A stretch of 64,000 nt of DNA, taken from contig NZ_BARF01000014.1 of NCBI RefSeq assembly GCF_000367365.1, forward strand, positions 62,001 through 126,000, written 5' to 3'. This stretch comes from Streptomyces prunicolor NBRC 13075 (lineage in GTDB: Bacteria > Actinomycetota > Actinomycetes > Streptomycetales > Streptomycetaceae). This document shows, piece by piece, positions 25,573-38,512 of the stretch. The number at the start of each line of letters is the position of its first letter. Position 1 is the stretch's first letter. A program made the position numbers and the translations under genes. The notes under the pieces were generated by a model. That model was not told the DNA's origin. It did no database searches and worked only from the letters and a program-made list of their open reading frames with translations.

Positions 25573-27927
25573 ATGAGCGAGTCCGCCGTGAAGGTCGTCG
25601 AACTGCCCAGCCCCTTCACCCGGTTCGCAGGCCGCCTGCTGGTCGGGCTCGGGTACGAGGTGGTGCTCGTCGAACCACCGGAGGGCGACGAGACCCGACG
25701 CGAACTCGACGGCGACGCGTTCACCCACTGGCACGCGGGCAAACGATCGGTCGTGCCCGCCTCGCCCGAAGAGTTGCGCGGTCTCCTCGCCACCGCTGAC
25801 GTGCTGCTCGACGGGAGCCCGAGCGGCGCCGAGGCGCTCGCGGAAGGGCTCGACGACCTCGTGCACGTCCGCGTCACCTCCTTCGGGCTGATCGGCCCCC
25901 GCACCGACTGGCAGGGCACCGACCTCGTCGTGGCCGCGCTCGGCGGGATGCTCGCCCAGGTCGGCGACCCCGACGGCCCGCCGCTACGACTGCCCGAGCA
26001 CCAGGCCGAGCAACTCGCCGGCGTCAACGCGGCCATCGCCGCCCTGCTCGGCCTCCGCGCGCGTCGTACCGGCCCGGGGCAACTCGTCGACGTCTCCGCA
26101 CAGGCGTGCGTGGCAGCCGCACTGGAGGCCGGAACGCTCGCCTATCTGCACGAGGACCGGGTTCCGCCGCGCCCCGGCAGCGTCCATCCCCTCGTCCCGC
26201 ACGGCCTGTTCCGGGCCGCCGACGGCTACTTGGGCGGCGGACTCGGCGGCAGCCCGCGCATGTGGGACGCGCTGCTCGACTGGCTCCGCGAGGAGGACGC
26301 GGCGGCCGACCTCACCGAACCGCGCTGGCAGGACCCGGTCGAACGCAAGACGCACCAGGAGCATGTGTTCACGGTCGTCCAGGACTTCGTGGGCACCTGG
26401 CCCAAGGCCGAGTTCGCGGAACGGGCCCAGGCCAGAAAGCTGCCCTGGGCCGCCGTCGACCTGCCGCACGAACTCCCCGACAACCCCCAGCTCGCCGCCC
26501 GCGACTTCTTCACCCGGGTACGCACACCGGAGGGCGAGCGGACCGACCTGGGCTTCCCCTTCGCGTTCCCGGAAGGCCACCGGGTACGGGAGTTGGAGGT
26601 CCGGGGCGTGGGCGCGGACCAGCACCTCCTCGACGCCGAAGGCACCGAAGGCACCGAAGAGGCCGAACCCCGCGTTACACGCGCGATCCCGGCCGAGAAG
26701 ACCTCCGCACAACCCGCGTATCCCGCCCTGCACGGCATCCGCGTCCTCGACCTGACCTGGGTCCTCGCCGGCCCGTACTGCACCAAGGTCCTGGCCGACC
26801 ACGGCGCCGAGGTGATCAAGGTCGAGTCCCTGGGCCGCCCCGACCCCACCCGCTTCGCCCCCTTCATGCACCTCTCCCGAGGCCCCCACACGGACCCGAA
26901 CACCAACGGCTACTTCAACGAGGTCAACCGCAACAAACGCAGCATCGCCCTCGACACCCGCACCGAGGACGGCATCACGGTGCTGCGCGAACTCATCGCC
27001 CACTGCGACGTCCTCGTGGAGAACTTCAGCTCCACGGTCATGCGCAAACTCGGCCTGGGCTACGAGGAGTTGACCCGGATCAACCCGGATCTCGTGTACG
27101 TCAGCATGTCGGGTATGGGGCACACAGGACCACGCAACGGCTGGGTGTCGTACGCCGACACGGTCTCGGCGAGTGCCGGCCTGACCGGACTGACCGGCTG
27201 GGGACCGGACGAGGTGGTCGGGGTGATCTACGGCCACGGCGACATCGTCGCGGGACTACAGGCCGCCCTCGCCGCGGTCGCCGCGCTGGAGCACCGTGCC
27301 GTCACCGGACGCGGACAGCACATCGACCTGTCCCAACTGGAGGCGACAGCAGCCCACATGGGCACCAGTCTCCTCGGCGGCCCGGCGGTGAAACCGAGCG
27401 GCAACACCCACCCGAGCTGGAGCCCCCAGGGCGTCTACCGCTGCCTCGGCACCGACCGATGGGTGGCCGTCAGCGTCCGCGGCGACACCGAGTGGGCGGC
27501 GCTGTGCGAGGTGATCGGCCGACCCGAACTCGCCGCGGATGAACGGACGTTCACGGCGGAGGCCCGGCGCCGCTCGACAGCCCTGGTCGACTCCGCACTG
27601 GGGGAGTGGACCCGCACGCTCCCCGCCGACGTCGCCGCCGAGACACTCCAGGCGCACGGCGTCCCGGCCGGAGCCGCGCAGGACGGGCGTGAACTCGTCG
27701 AACACGACCCGCAGTTGAGGGCCCGCGGCTTCTACGTACGCAAGGAACACCCGGTCGCGGGCGCCTTCCTCCACGAGGGCGTTCCTGTCCGCCTGACCCG
27801 GACACCTGGCGGGATCCGCGCGGCCGCGCCGGTACTCGGCGCCGACACCGACGCCGTACTGGGCGAAGTGGCGGGGTTCTCGGCGGAGCGCGTGCAGCGG
27901 CTCCGGGAGGCCGGAGTCCTGCGGTGA
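25573..27927 (+). CDS. tandem (double-length) CaiB/BaiF-type CoA-transferase
   Basis: A 784-residue fusion of two family III CoA-transferase units (about 1-350 and 385-784) joined by an acidic EGTEGTEEAEP linker. Usual members are about 400 residues. The second unit is complete: VLAGPYCTKVLADHGAEV near its start and the catalytic Asp557 in GHGDIVAG. At the equivalent place the first unit has HQAEQLAG with Glu146, so it may be non-catalytic. Family III enzymes move CoA between carboxylates. GGGGAGGAG precedes ATG 25573; the end overlaps the ligase start (GTGA). Confidence 0.9.
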   Translation: MSESAVKVVELPSPFTRFAGRLLVGLGYEVVLVEPPEGDETRRELDGDAFTHWHAGKRSVVPASPEELRGLLATADVLLDGSPSGAEALAEGLDDLVHVRVTSFGLIGPRTDWQGTDLVVAALGGMLAQVGDPDGPPLRLPEHQAEQLAGVNAAIAALLGLRARRTGPGQLVDVSAQACVAAALEAGTLAYLHEDRVPPRPGSVHPLVPHGLFRAADGYLGGGLGGSPRMWDALLDWLREEDAAADLTEPRWQDPVERKTHQEHVFTVVQDFVGTWPKAEFAERAQARKLPWAAVDLPHELPDNPQLAARDFFTRVRTPEGERTDLGFPFAFPEGHRVRELEVRGVGADQHLLDAEGTEGTEEAEPRVTRAIPAEKTSAQPAYPALHGIRVLDLTWVLAGPYCTKVLADHGAEVIKVESLGRPDPTRFAPFMHLSRGPHTDPNTNGYFNEVNRNKRSIALDTRTEDGITVLRELIAHCDVLVENFSSTVMRKLGLGYEELTRINPDLVYVSMSGMGHTGPRNGWVSYADTVSASAGLTGLTGWGPDEVVGVIYGHGDIVAGLQAALAAVAALEHRAVTGRGQHIDLSQLEATAAHMGTSLLGGPAVKPSGNTHPSWSPQGVYRCLGTDRWVAVSVRGDTEWAALCEVIGRPELAADERTFTAEARRRSTALVDSALGEWTRTLPADVAAETLQAHGVPAGAAQDGRELVEHDPQLRARGFYVRKEHPVAGAFLHEGVPVRLTRTPGGIRAAAPVLGADTDAVLGEVAGFSAERVQRLREAGVLR

Positions 27928-29441
27928 CCGACACCATCCCCGGTCTCCTCGACGCGGCGGCCGGGGAGTTCGGGGAGCGGCCCTTCCTGCGGGTGGGGTC
28001 GGTGACACGGACGTACGCGGAGACCCGAACGGCCGCCGCCACGATGGCCGGAGCCCTCGCCGAGCGCGGCTGCCGACCGGGTGACCGCGTCGCCGTCATG
28101 GCCGACAACCGCATCGAGGTCGTCGACCTCATCCTCGGCTGCGCCTGGCTGGGAGCGGTACTGATCCCGCTCAACACCGGTCTGCGCGGTGGTGGGCTGC
28201 GGGATGTTTTGCGTGCCGCGGAACCGCAATTCCTGCTGGTGGAGGAGAAGTTGGCGGAACGGGTCGTAGCGGCGGGATTTCAGGGGGAGTTGTGGGTCGT
28301 GGGCGGGGACGGCGTACCGGTGCCGGGTACGGTCCCCGCCGTACCGTCGGCCCAAGTGCGCCCGGAGGACACGGCGTTCGTGCTGTTCACCTCGGGCACG
28401 ACGGGAGCGGCGCGCGGTGTGCGCTGCCCGCACGCGCAGACCGTGTGGTGGGGCCGCAACGTCTCCGACTCGCTCCGGCTCACCGCCGACGACGTGCTGT
28501 ACACCTGCCTGCCGCTCTTCCACACCAACGCGCTGAACACCCTCGCGCACGCCATGGCCGTGGGCGCGAGCTGTGTGATCGGTGAGCGGTTCTCCGCGAC
28601 GCGGTACTGGGAACGGGTGGCTGAGGCCGGGGCGACCGTCGTCTATCTGCTGGGTGCGATGGTGCCCATGCTGCTGGCGCAGCCGCCGGGCTCCGGCGAC
28701 CGTGCGCACCGGGCCCGGCGGGGGCTTTCTCCGGCCATCCCCGGTTCGGCGTGGGAGCCCTTCCGTGCGCGGTTCGGGGTCACGCTCGTCGACGGGTTCG
28801 GGTCGACGGAGACGAACCTCGTCATCGGGTCGACGCCCGGGGAGCAGCGGCCCGGTTACGTCGGTACCGTGCGCGACGGCTTCTCCGTACGGGTGGTCGA
28901 CGACCGGCTCGATCCCGTCGCGGACGGTGTCGCCGGTGAGCTGGTGGTCCGTAGCGCACATGAATTCGCCTTCTGCACCGGGTACTTGGGGGAGTCCGAG
29001 CCCGGTCCCACCGCATGGCGGCGCACCGGGGACCGGGTCGTGCGGGAGGCCGACGGATGGTTCCGGTTCGTCGACCGGATCAAGGACGTGATCCGGCGGC
29101 GCGGCGAGAACGTGTCCTCGCAGGAGGTGGAGTCCGTCGTCCGCTCGCATCCGGCGGTCGCCGACGCGGCGGCCTTCCCGGTGCCCTCCGAGCTGGCCGA
29201 GGACGAGGTGATGGTCGCCGTCGTCCCCGCGCCCGGACAGGTGCTGGACCTCGGTGACCTCCTACGGCACTGCGCGGACGAGCTGCCGCCGTTCGCGGTG
29301 CCCCGCTACATCGACACCGTCCGTGAGCTCCCGCTCACCGAGACCGGCAAGGTTCGCAAGGGCGTACTGCGCGAACGCGGGGTCACCGCCACCACCTGGG
29401 ACCGGTCCATGCCGCCCACCCCGGCACGACATCTAACTTGA
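27924..29441 (+). CDS. AMP-dependent acyl-CoA synthetase/ligase
   Basis: A 505-residue member of the ANL adenylating superfamily. The P-loop FTSGTTGAARGV lies near residue 155-166, the adenine motif DGFGSTETN near 290, the hinge region RTGDRVVREADGWFRFVDR and the C-terminal catalytic Lys in LPLTETGKVRKGVL. It activates a carboxylate through an acyl-adenylate to a CoA thioester. GTG 27924 overlaps the CoA-transferase stop. Its tail ends just before the furA promoter. Confidence 0.92.
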   Translation: MTDTIPGLLDAAAGEFGERPFLRVGSVTRTYAETRTAAATMAGALAERGCRPGDRVAVMADNRIEVVDLILGCAWLGAVLIPLNTGLRGGGLRDVLRAAEPQFLLVEEKLAERVVAAGFQGELWVVGGDGVPVPGTVPAVPSAQVRPEDTAFVLFTSGTTGAARGVRCPHAQTVWWGRNVSDSLRLTADDVLYTCLPLFHTNALNTLAHAMAVGASCVIGERFSATRYWERVAEAGATVVYLLGAMVPMLLAQPPGSGDRAHRARRGLSPAIPGSAWEPFRARFGVTLVDGFGSTETNLVIGSTPGEQRPGYVGTVRDGFSVRVVDDRLDPVADGVAGELVVRSAHEFAFCTGYLGESEPGPTAWRRTGDRVVREADGWFRFVDRIKDVIRRRGENVSSQEVESVVRSHPAVADAAAFPVPSELAEDEVMVAVVPAPGQVLDLGDLLRHCADELPPFAVPRYIDTVRELPLTETGKVRKGVLRERGVTATTWDRSMPPTPARHLT

Positions 29442-29454
29442 ACTGTTTGTTTTC

Positions 29455-29484
29455 TTGAATCACTCGTGTTTATGGCTGTAGGTT
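29455..29484 (+). promoter_or_regulatory. furA promoter, predicted leaderless
   Basis: TTGAAT (29455-29460), an 18-base spacer, then TAGGTT (29479-29484), close to the vegetative Streptomyces consensus. The start of transcription would fall about seven bases later, at the ATG (29492), so the mRNA should have little or no leader. The AT-rich stretch 29439-29460 holds CTTGAA twice (29437-29442 and 29454-29459) and is the likely autoregulatory Fur-type site. Confidence 0.6.
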
Positions 29485-29491
29485 GAGCGCC

Positions 29492-32177
<2,686 letters not shown>

Positions 32178-32220
32178 GACTGAGTCTCAGTCCGAGTAGT
32201 TCTACGGCATCGCACCACTG

Positions 32221-32260
32221 ACGTCCGGGTCGGCCCTTACGGGTCGGCCCGGACGTTTCT
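32221..32260 (+). terminator. terminator of furA-katG
   Basis: A 16-base stem (32221-32236 with 32241-32256, two G-T wobbles) around the loop TTAC, followed by TTTCT. A smaller hairpin, CTGAGAC-TGA-GTCTCAG at 32174-32190, spans the katG stop codon. Confidence 0.85.
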
Positions 32261-32314
32261 CACCTTCTGAACTCGCGGCACAGGCGTGCACGTTCGTCAC
32301 ATAAGCTCCTCCGC

Positions 32315-33919
32315 ATGAACGAGGGGGAGCCCGGCAGACGGGTCGTAGACGGCCGCTTCGAGCTGGAGTCCCGGCTCGGCGGCGGTGGCATGGGTACGGT
32401 GTGGCGCGCCCAGGATCTGCTGCTGCACCGCTATGTCGCGGTCAAGGAGGTCCGGCCGCCGGACATCGACCTCGCCGAGTACGACCCCGACGCGGCGGAG
32501 CTGCTGCGCCAGCGGGTCCTGCGCGAGGCACGCGCCCTGGCCCGGGTCGAGCACCCGAACGTGGTGACGATCCATCACATCGTCGACGAGGGCGTGGGCA
32601 CCTACCCCTGGCTCGTCATGGAACTCGTCCAAGGCGGCTCACTCGCCGACCGGTTGGCCCGCGGACCCATGGCTCCCGCCGAGGCCGCCCAACTCGGCCG
32701 CGGAGTGCTCGACGCCCTGAACGCGGCACACGCGGCGGGCGTCCAGCACCGCGATGTGAAACCCGCCAACGTCCTGCTGCGCACCGACGGCCGCCCCGTC
32801 CTCACCGACTTCGGCATCGCCGCCATCCGCGACGCCACCGCGCTCACCGCCACCGGCTCGATCATCGGCACGCCCGACTACATGGCCCCGGAACGGGTCA
32901 CCGGCCAGAGCGGCGGTCCCGCCGCCGACCTGTGGTCGCTGGCGATGATGCTGTACGTCGCCGTCGAGGGCTACCACCCGCTCCAGCGCGGCACCACCCT
33001 GGCGACCCTGGCCGCCGTACTCCAGGAGGACGTGCCGCCACCGGTACGGGCCGGATCGCTCACGCCGGTGCTGTCCTGCGTCCTGGTCCGCGATCCCGAG
33101 GCGCGGGCGGACGCCGAAACGGTCGGCCGGATGCTGGACGCCGCCGCGGCACAGCCCGAGGACCGGCGCCCCGAGACCACCTCGTACCGGCTCGCACCTC
33201 CGGCGCCCCCGTCGCTGCCACCCACCGACGGCATGCAGACGGCGAGTCGGCGGCGGCGCCCGGCGAAGCGGAACCGGGGCGCCACGGTCGCCTCCAGCGT
33301 CGTAGGCGTACTGCTCATCGGCACGCTCGCCTGGAAGGTGCTGCCGGACGGGAACGACAAGAAGGACACGTCGGCGTCCGCGGGCGCGACCGGTCAGACG
33401 CAGCAGCAGAGCACGCCCACGGCCTCGGCGAGCCAGAGCAGCGCCGCCGTGAAGACCCAGGACCTGCTCACCCCCTCCGGCATCCGGACCGCGATCAAGG
33501 CCTTCAAGGAGAAGACGGGCAGTGACCGCTTCTTCGACTTCTCCGTCTACCCGGGATACGTCATCGCGGATGTGATGGTGAAAGGCAGCAATACCAAGTA
33601 CGTCAGCTACACGTACCGCTCCGGTACCGGTTTCGACGAGGGGTTCGACACCAAGGGCACGGTGACAGACGGAGACACGCCGGTGAAGCTGGACGACTTC
33701 AACTGGGACGCCGTTCCCGCGTTGCTGAAGCGCGCGAACAAGGACCTGAAGGTCGAGAAACCGACGAGCCGTTACCTGCTGCTCCGGGTGCCGAGCACCA
33801 ACGGCGGCGACACCCCGGCGGGCATGTCGATCTATCTGAGCGACGACTACGGCTCCGGCGGCTTCCTACAAGCCGACATCCACGGCACCGTGACCAGGGT
33901 GGAGCCGGCCGACGAGTAG
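32315..33919 (+). CDS. transmembrane Ser/Thr protein kinase (PknB-like)
   Basis: A 534-residue Hanks-type kinase. The N-terminal catalytic domain has the Gly loop GGGGMGTVW, ATP-binding Lys44, the HRD-type loop with Asp147 (QHRDVKPAN) and DFG Asp165, then GTPDYMAPE. A Pro-rich basic segment precedes one membrane helix (about 326-342), followed by a Ser/Thr/Gln-rich linker and a roughly 150-residue extracellular domain of unknown ligand; no PASTA repeats are present. The neighbouring genes give no clear substrate. Confidence 0.95.
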   Translation: MNEGEPGRRVVDGRFELESRLGGGGMGTVWRAQDLLLHRYVAVKEVRPPDIDLAEYDPDAAELLRQRVLREARALARVEHPNVVTIHHIVDEGVGTYPWLVMELVQGGSLADRLARGPMAPAEAAQLGRGVLDALNAAHAAGVQHRDVKPANVLLRTDGRPVLTDFGIAAIRDATALTATGSIIGTPDYMAPERVTGQSGGPAADLWSLAMMLYVAVEGYHPLQRGTTLATLAAVLQEDVPPPVRAGSLTPVLSCVLVRDPEARADAETVGRMLDAAAAQPEDRRPETTSYRLAPPAPPSLPPTDGMQTASRRRRPAKRNRGATVASSVVGVLLIGTLAWKVLPDGNDKKDTSASAGATGQTQQQSTPTASASQSSAAVKTQDLLTPSGIRTAIKAFKEKTGSDRFFDFSVYPGYVIADVMVKGSNTKYVSYTYRSGTGFDEGFDTKGTVTDGDTPVKLDDFNWDAVPALLKRANKDLKVEKPTSRYLLLRVPSTNGGDTPAGMSIYLSDDYGSGGFLQADIHGTVTRVEPADE

Positions 33920-33928
33920 GTTCGCCCC

Positions 33929-34381
33929 GTGCCCACCTTGCTGATCGTGCATCACACCCCCTCGCCCAACTGCCAGTCGATGTTCGAGGCCGTCGTCTCC
34001 GGAGCCACGACACCGGAGATCGAGGACGTGCGGGTCGTACGGCGTGCCGCGCTGTCCGCGACCGTGTCGGACGTGCTGGCCGCCGACGGCGTTCTGCTGG
34101 GCACGCCCGCGAACCTCGGTTACATGTCCGGCGCGCTGAAGCATTTCTTCGACCAGATCTACTACCCGTGCCTGGACGAGACCCGGGGCCGGCCCTTCGG
34201 CTACTACGTGCACGGCGGAAACGACGTGACAGGAGCCGTGCGCGGCATCGAGTCGATCACGACCGGGCTGGGCTGGCGGCGGGCCGCGGACCCGGTGACG
34301 CTGACCGGCGAGCCGGACAGGGCCGGTATCGAGGCGTGCTGGGAGCTGGGAGCGACGGTCGCCGCCGGTCTGACGGCCTGA
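33929..34381 (+). CDS. flavodoxin-like / NAD(P)H-dependent FMN reductase-like protein
   Basis: A 150-residue flavodoxin-fold protein. LLIVHHTPSPNCQSM is the phosphate-binding loop region for FMN, and GTPANLGYMSGALKHFFDQ is the second FMN contact region. It probably acts as a small flavin reductase or electron carrier. GTG 33929 lies nine bases after the kinase stop. Confidence 0.85.
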   Translation: MPTLLIVHHTPSPNCQSMFEAVVSGATTPEIEDVRVVRRAALSATVSDVLAADGVLLGTPANLGYMSGALKHFFDQIYYPCLDETRGRPFGYYVHGGNDVTGAVRGIESITTGLGWRRAADPVTLTGEPDRAGIEACWELGATVAAGLTA

Positions 34382-34494
34382 GCGGGCGGCCTGGGCAAGG
34401 GGTCGCCACCCGTTCGGCGGCCGAAGAATGTCGTGACCCCCCGAAGCACCCCCAGCGTGGAGGGACATGCCCCTCCGAGTGATAGGAGTTCTTC

Positions 34495-34731
34495 ATGAGG
34501 AAGCGACTGACGGCCGCGGTGGGTCTGGCGGGTGCGGCGTTGCTGCTGTGCGCCGGTACGGCGAGCGCCGACCCCGACCCCGTCGGGACCGCCAGCGACA
34601 GCCCGGGCGTGCTCTCCGGAAACGTCGTTCAGGTGCCGATCGACCTGGACCTCAACCTGTGCGGCAACTCGATCGACGTCATCGGTCTGCTGAACCCCGC
34701 GCTGGGCAACCACTGCGAGACCGCGGACTGA
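34495..34731 (+). CDS. short chaplin (secreted amyloid-forming surface protein)
   Basis: A 78-residue protein with a signal peptide ending near ASA (residue 25) and one chaplin domain: SPGVLSGNVVQVPID, Cys56 in LCGNSIDVIGLLNPA and Cys74 in GNHC. Chaplins assemble on aerial hyphae and spores and lower surface tension, which points to Streptomyces. ATAGGAG precedes ATG 34495. No sorting signal is present, so it is of the short class. Confidence 0.93.
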   Translation: MRKRLTAAVGLAGAALLLCAGTASADPDPVGTASDSPGVLSGNVVQVPIDLDLNLCGNSIDVIGLLNPALGNHCETAD

Positions 34732-34744
34732 CGAGCCGTACCGT

Positions 34745-34779
34745 GAACGAGCCGTGGGCCACGTGCCCGCGGCTCGTTC
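34745..34779. terminator. bidirectional terminator
   Basis: A 15-base stem (34745-34759 with 34765-34779, one G-T pair) around the loop CACGT. It lies between the convergent chaplin gene and the membrane-protein gene and can serve both. Confidence 0.85.
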
Positions 34780-34821
34780 CGCGTGTCGGGAGGCGTGCCA
34801 GGAGACGTGCCGGGAGGCGCG

Positions 34822-35496
34822 TCAGGGGACCTCGGGCAGCCGGTGCAGCGGAGTGCCGTGGGCCCAGCGCCGCAGGCGTGAGCCGTCGATGAGCTGGACG
34901 CCGCCCTGCCTGCGCGCCCACTGCACATCACGTCGGCTGAAGGTGCCGCGGTGCACCACGAGACGGAGCTGCGGTCCGGAGCCGGCCGAGCGTGCGGCGC
35001 GGGTCGGCGTCTCCTCGTCGGGCAGCGGTTCGGCCACCGGCCGGAAGGCCACCTCCAGACGGCGACCGAGCCGGTCGCGCGCCCGGACATGGGGTTGGCC
35101 CTGCGCGTCGGGCCGGGCCAGCGATCGCCAGCCGTCCCGGCGCAGCATCCGGGACACGGCCAGGGCGAGCCCGTCCACATCCAGGTCGGCGATCTCCTCC
35201 GGCGTGTAGTAGCCCAGCCGGCGACGGGCCAGCGGCCGGTTGTGCCGGACCACGGCCGCCGTGATCACGGCGAGCAGCGCCAGGCCGCCGGCGAGCGCGC
35301 CGGTGCCGAGGACGCGGTAAGCGACGGCGAGCCCGGCCACGATCCCGCACACGACGACGGCGACCACGACGAGTGCGGGCAGCACCTCGCGCAGCCCGGG
35401 GCCGTAGCGTCCCTGGGCGCGCAGCGCACGGATCGCCTCGCGCCTTCGTGAGTGCCACGACGCGCGCTTCTCGTGCCTCCGCAGCCTCTGCGGCAA
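34822..35496 (-). CDS. membrane protein with restriction-endonuclease-like (Mrr-type) domain
   Basis: Two adjacent membrane helices (VVVAVVVCGIVAGLAV and GALAGGLALLAVITAAVV) follow a basic N-terminus; the C-terminal half (YYTPEEIADLDVDGLALAVSRMLRRDGW onward) resembles Mrr/DUF2034-type restriction-endonuclease folds. The start is uncertain: there is no ATG at a sensible place, and TTG 35496 (GGGGAG nine bases upstream) or TTG 35505 are the best choices. The classic PD-(D/E)xK pattern is not clear, so cleavage activity is doubtful. Confidence 0.65.
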   Translation of the reverse strand: MPQRLRRHEKRASWHSRRREAIRALRAQGRYGPGLREVLPALVVVAVVVCGIVAGLAVAYRVLGTGALAGGLALLAVITAAVVRHNRPLARRRLGYYTPEEIADLDVDGLALAVSRMLRRDGWRSLARPDAQGQPHVRARDRLGRRLEVAFRPVAEPLPDEETPTRAARSAGSGPQLRLVVHRGTFSRRDVQWARRQGGVQLIDGSRLRRWAHGTPLHRLPEVP

Positions 35497-35761
35497 CAGA
35501 GCCAACTCCCCCCACCCCCAAGCGCGTTGACGCCTGCGGTAGGGATACCCGCCGGAACTGGTCCACGTGCGCGGGGACGGGAACCGGCCACCAAACCGGC
35601 CGAACTGTTTCGGCGGACGTCGTGACACTTCGGGCAGCGAACTCGTCCCGCCAGACCCCTGGCCCCAGGTACCTACCGCCCGGTATACAAGGCCAGTTGA
35701 ACGAGAGACGACCGCATCGGGCCCGCCCCGTCGCACCGTCTCGTACCTGGGGAGGAATCTC

Positions 35762-36682
35762 ATGAAGCGTGAGACGCATCCGGCCGCGACGGCGCACCAC
35801 CGGGGCAGGACCGTGGCGGTCGCGGCGGCGGTCAGCGGCTGCGCCCTCGTCGTCGCGTCCGCGGCGCCGGCGGCCGCGCACAACTCGGGCCATGGGCACG
35901 GTCGTTCCACTCAGTACGTGGCGCTCGGCGACTCCTACACCTCGGGCCCGTACATACCGACCCAGGTGGACGCCAACTGCGCCCGTTCCGACCACAATTA
36001 CCCCTCCGTGGTGACGGCGGACCAAAGAGGGACCGTCCTCAAGGACGTGAGCTGCAGCGGTGCGACGACAGCCGAGATGTGGAAGGCGCAGGGCACCAAC
36101 CCGCCCCAACTGGACGCCGTACAGCGGAACACGGACCTTGTGACCGTGCAGATCGGCGGCAACGACATCGGGTTCAGCACCATCATCGGGACGTGCGCCA
36201 AGCTCAGTGCCACGGACCTTACGGGCAACCCGTGCCAGCGCTACTACAACGCTTCTGGTGTCGATCAGTTGGCGGTGGCCGTCCTCAACACCGCGCCGAA
36301 GGTCACCAAGGTCCTCCGTGCGGTGCACAAGCAGGCACCCCACGCGCGCGTGCTCGTCGTCGGCTACCCGGACCTGCTGCCCGACGACGGCAACGGCTGC
36401 TACCCCTCGGTGCCGTTCGCCGCCAAGGACTTCCCGTATCTGCGGGACGTCGGCAAGCGCCTCAACCTGATGCTCCGTGTGGTGGCGGCGCTCAACGGGG
36501 CTGAATACGTGGACACTTACGGCCCGACCGTCGGCCACGACATGTGCAAGGCGCCTGCCGACCGCTGGATAGAGCCGCTGCAACCCGCGTCCCCGGCAGC
36601 TCCGGCGCACCCCAACGCGAAGGGCGAGGCGGCCATGGCGGGCGCGGTCCTGAAGCAGCTGGACCGGCGCCACCGGTACTGA
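35762..36682 (+). CDS. secreted SGNH/GDSL lipase or esterase
   Basis: A 306-residue exported hydrolase. Signal peptide ends near AAPAAAH (residue 40). SGNH blocks: GDSYTSG (Ser58), QIGGNDIGF, and late His in APAHPNAKGE (near residue 283). Cys pairs suggest disulfides, as in Streptomyces rimosus-type lipases. GGGGAGGAA precedes ATG 35762. The 265-base gap upstream separates it from the divergent membrane protein; I see no gene there. Confidence 0.93.
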   Translation: MKRETHPAATAHHRGRTVAVAAAVSGCALVVASAAPAAAHNSGHGHGRSTQYVALGDSYTSGPYIPTQVDANCARSDHNYPSVVTADQRGTVLKDVSCSGATTAEMWKAQGTNPPQLDAVQRNTDLVTVQIGGNDIGFSTIIGTCAKLSATDLTGNPCQRYYNASGVDQLAVAVLNTAPKVTKVLRAVHKQAPHARVLVVGYPDLLPDDGNGCYPSVPFAAKDFPYLRDVGKRLNLMLRVVAALNGAEYVDTYGPTVGHDMCKAPADRWIEPLQPASPAAPAHPNAKGEAAMAGAVLKQLDRRHRY

Positions 36683-36799
36683 CGGACAGCGGCGGCCGGG
36701 GTTTTCCACAGGCGGAGGGGGTGTACTCGCTAAACGCGCCCCTGACGAGGAAAGATGGGGCCGTACGCGAAGTCGGTCGATACGGAGGAGCGGGCCACC

Positions 36800-38440
<1,641 letters not shown>

Positions 38441-38512
38441 CCCGGAGGCCGTGACACCGGCTGCCGTAGGAATGAATCGTGCGGCAGGTGGTGTTGGGGC
38501 GTCACGTGAGCC

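Noticed and set aside
38441..38512. Weak hairpin CTGCCG/CGGCAG after pgm
   Set aside because: Six-base arms with a 15-base loop are not convincing as a terminator.
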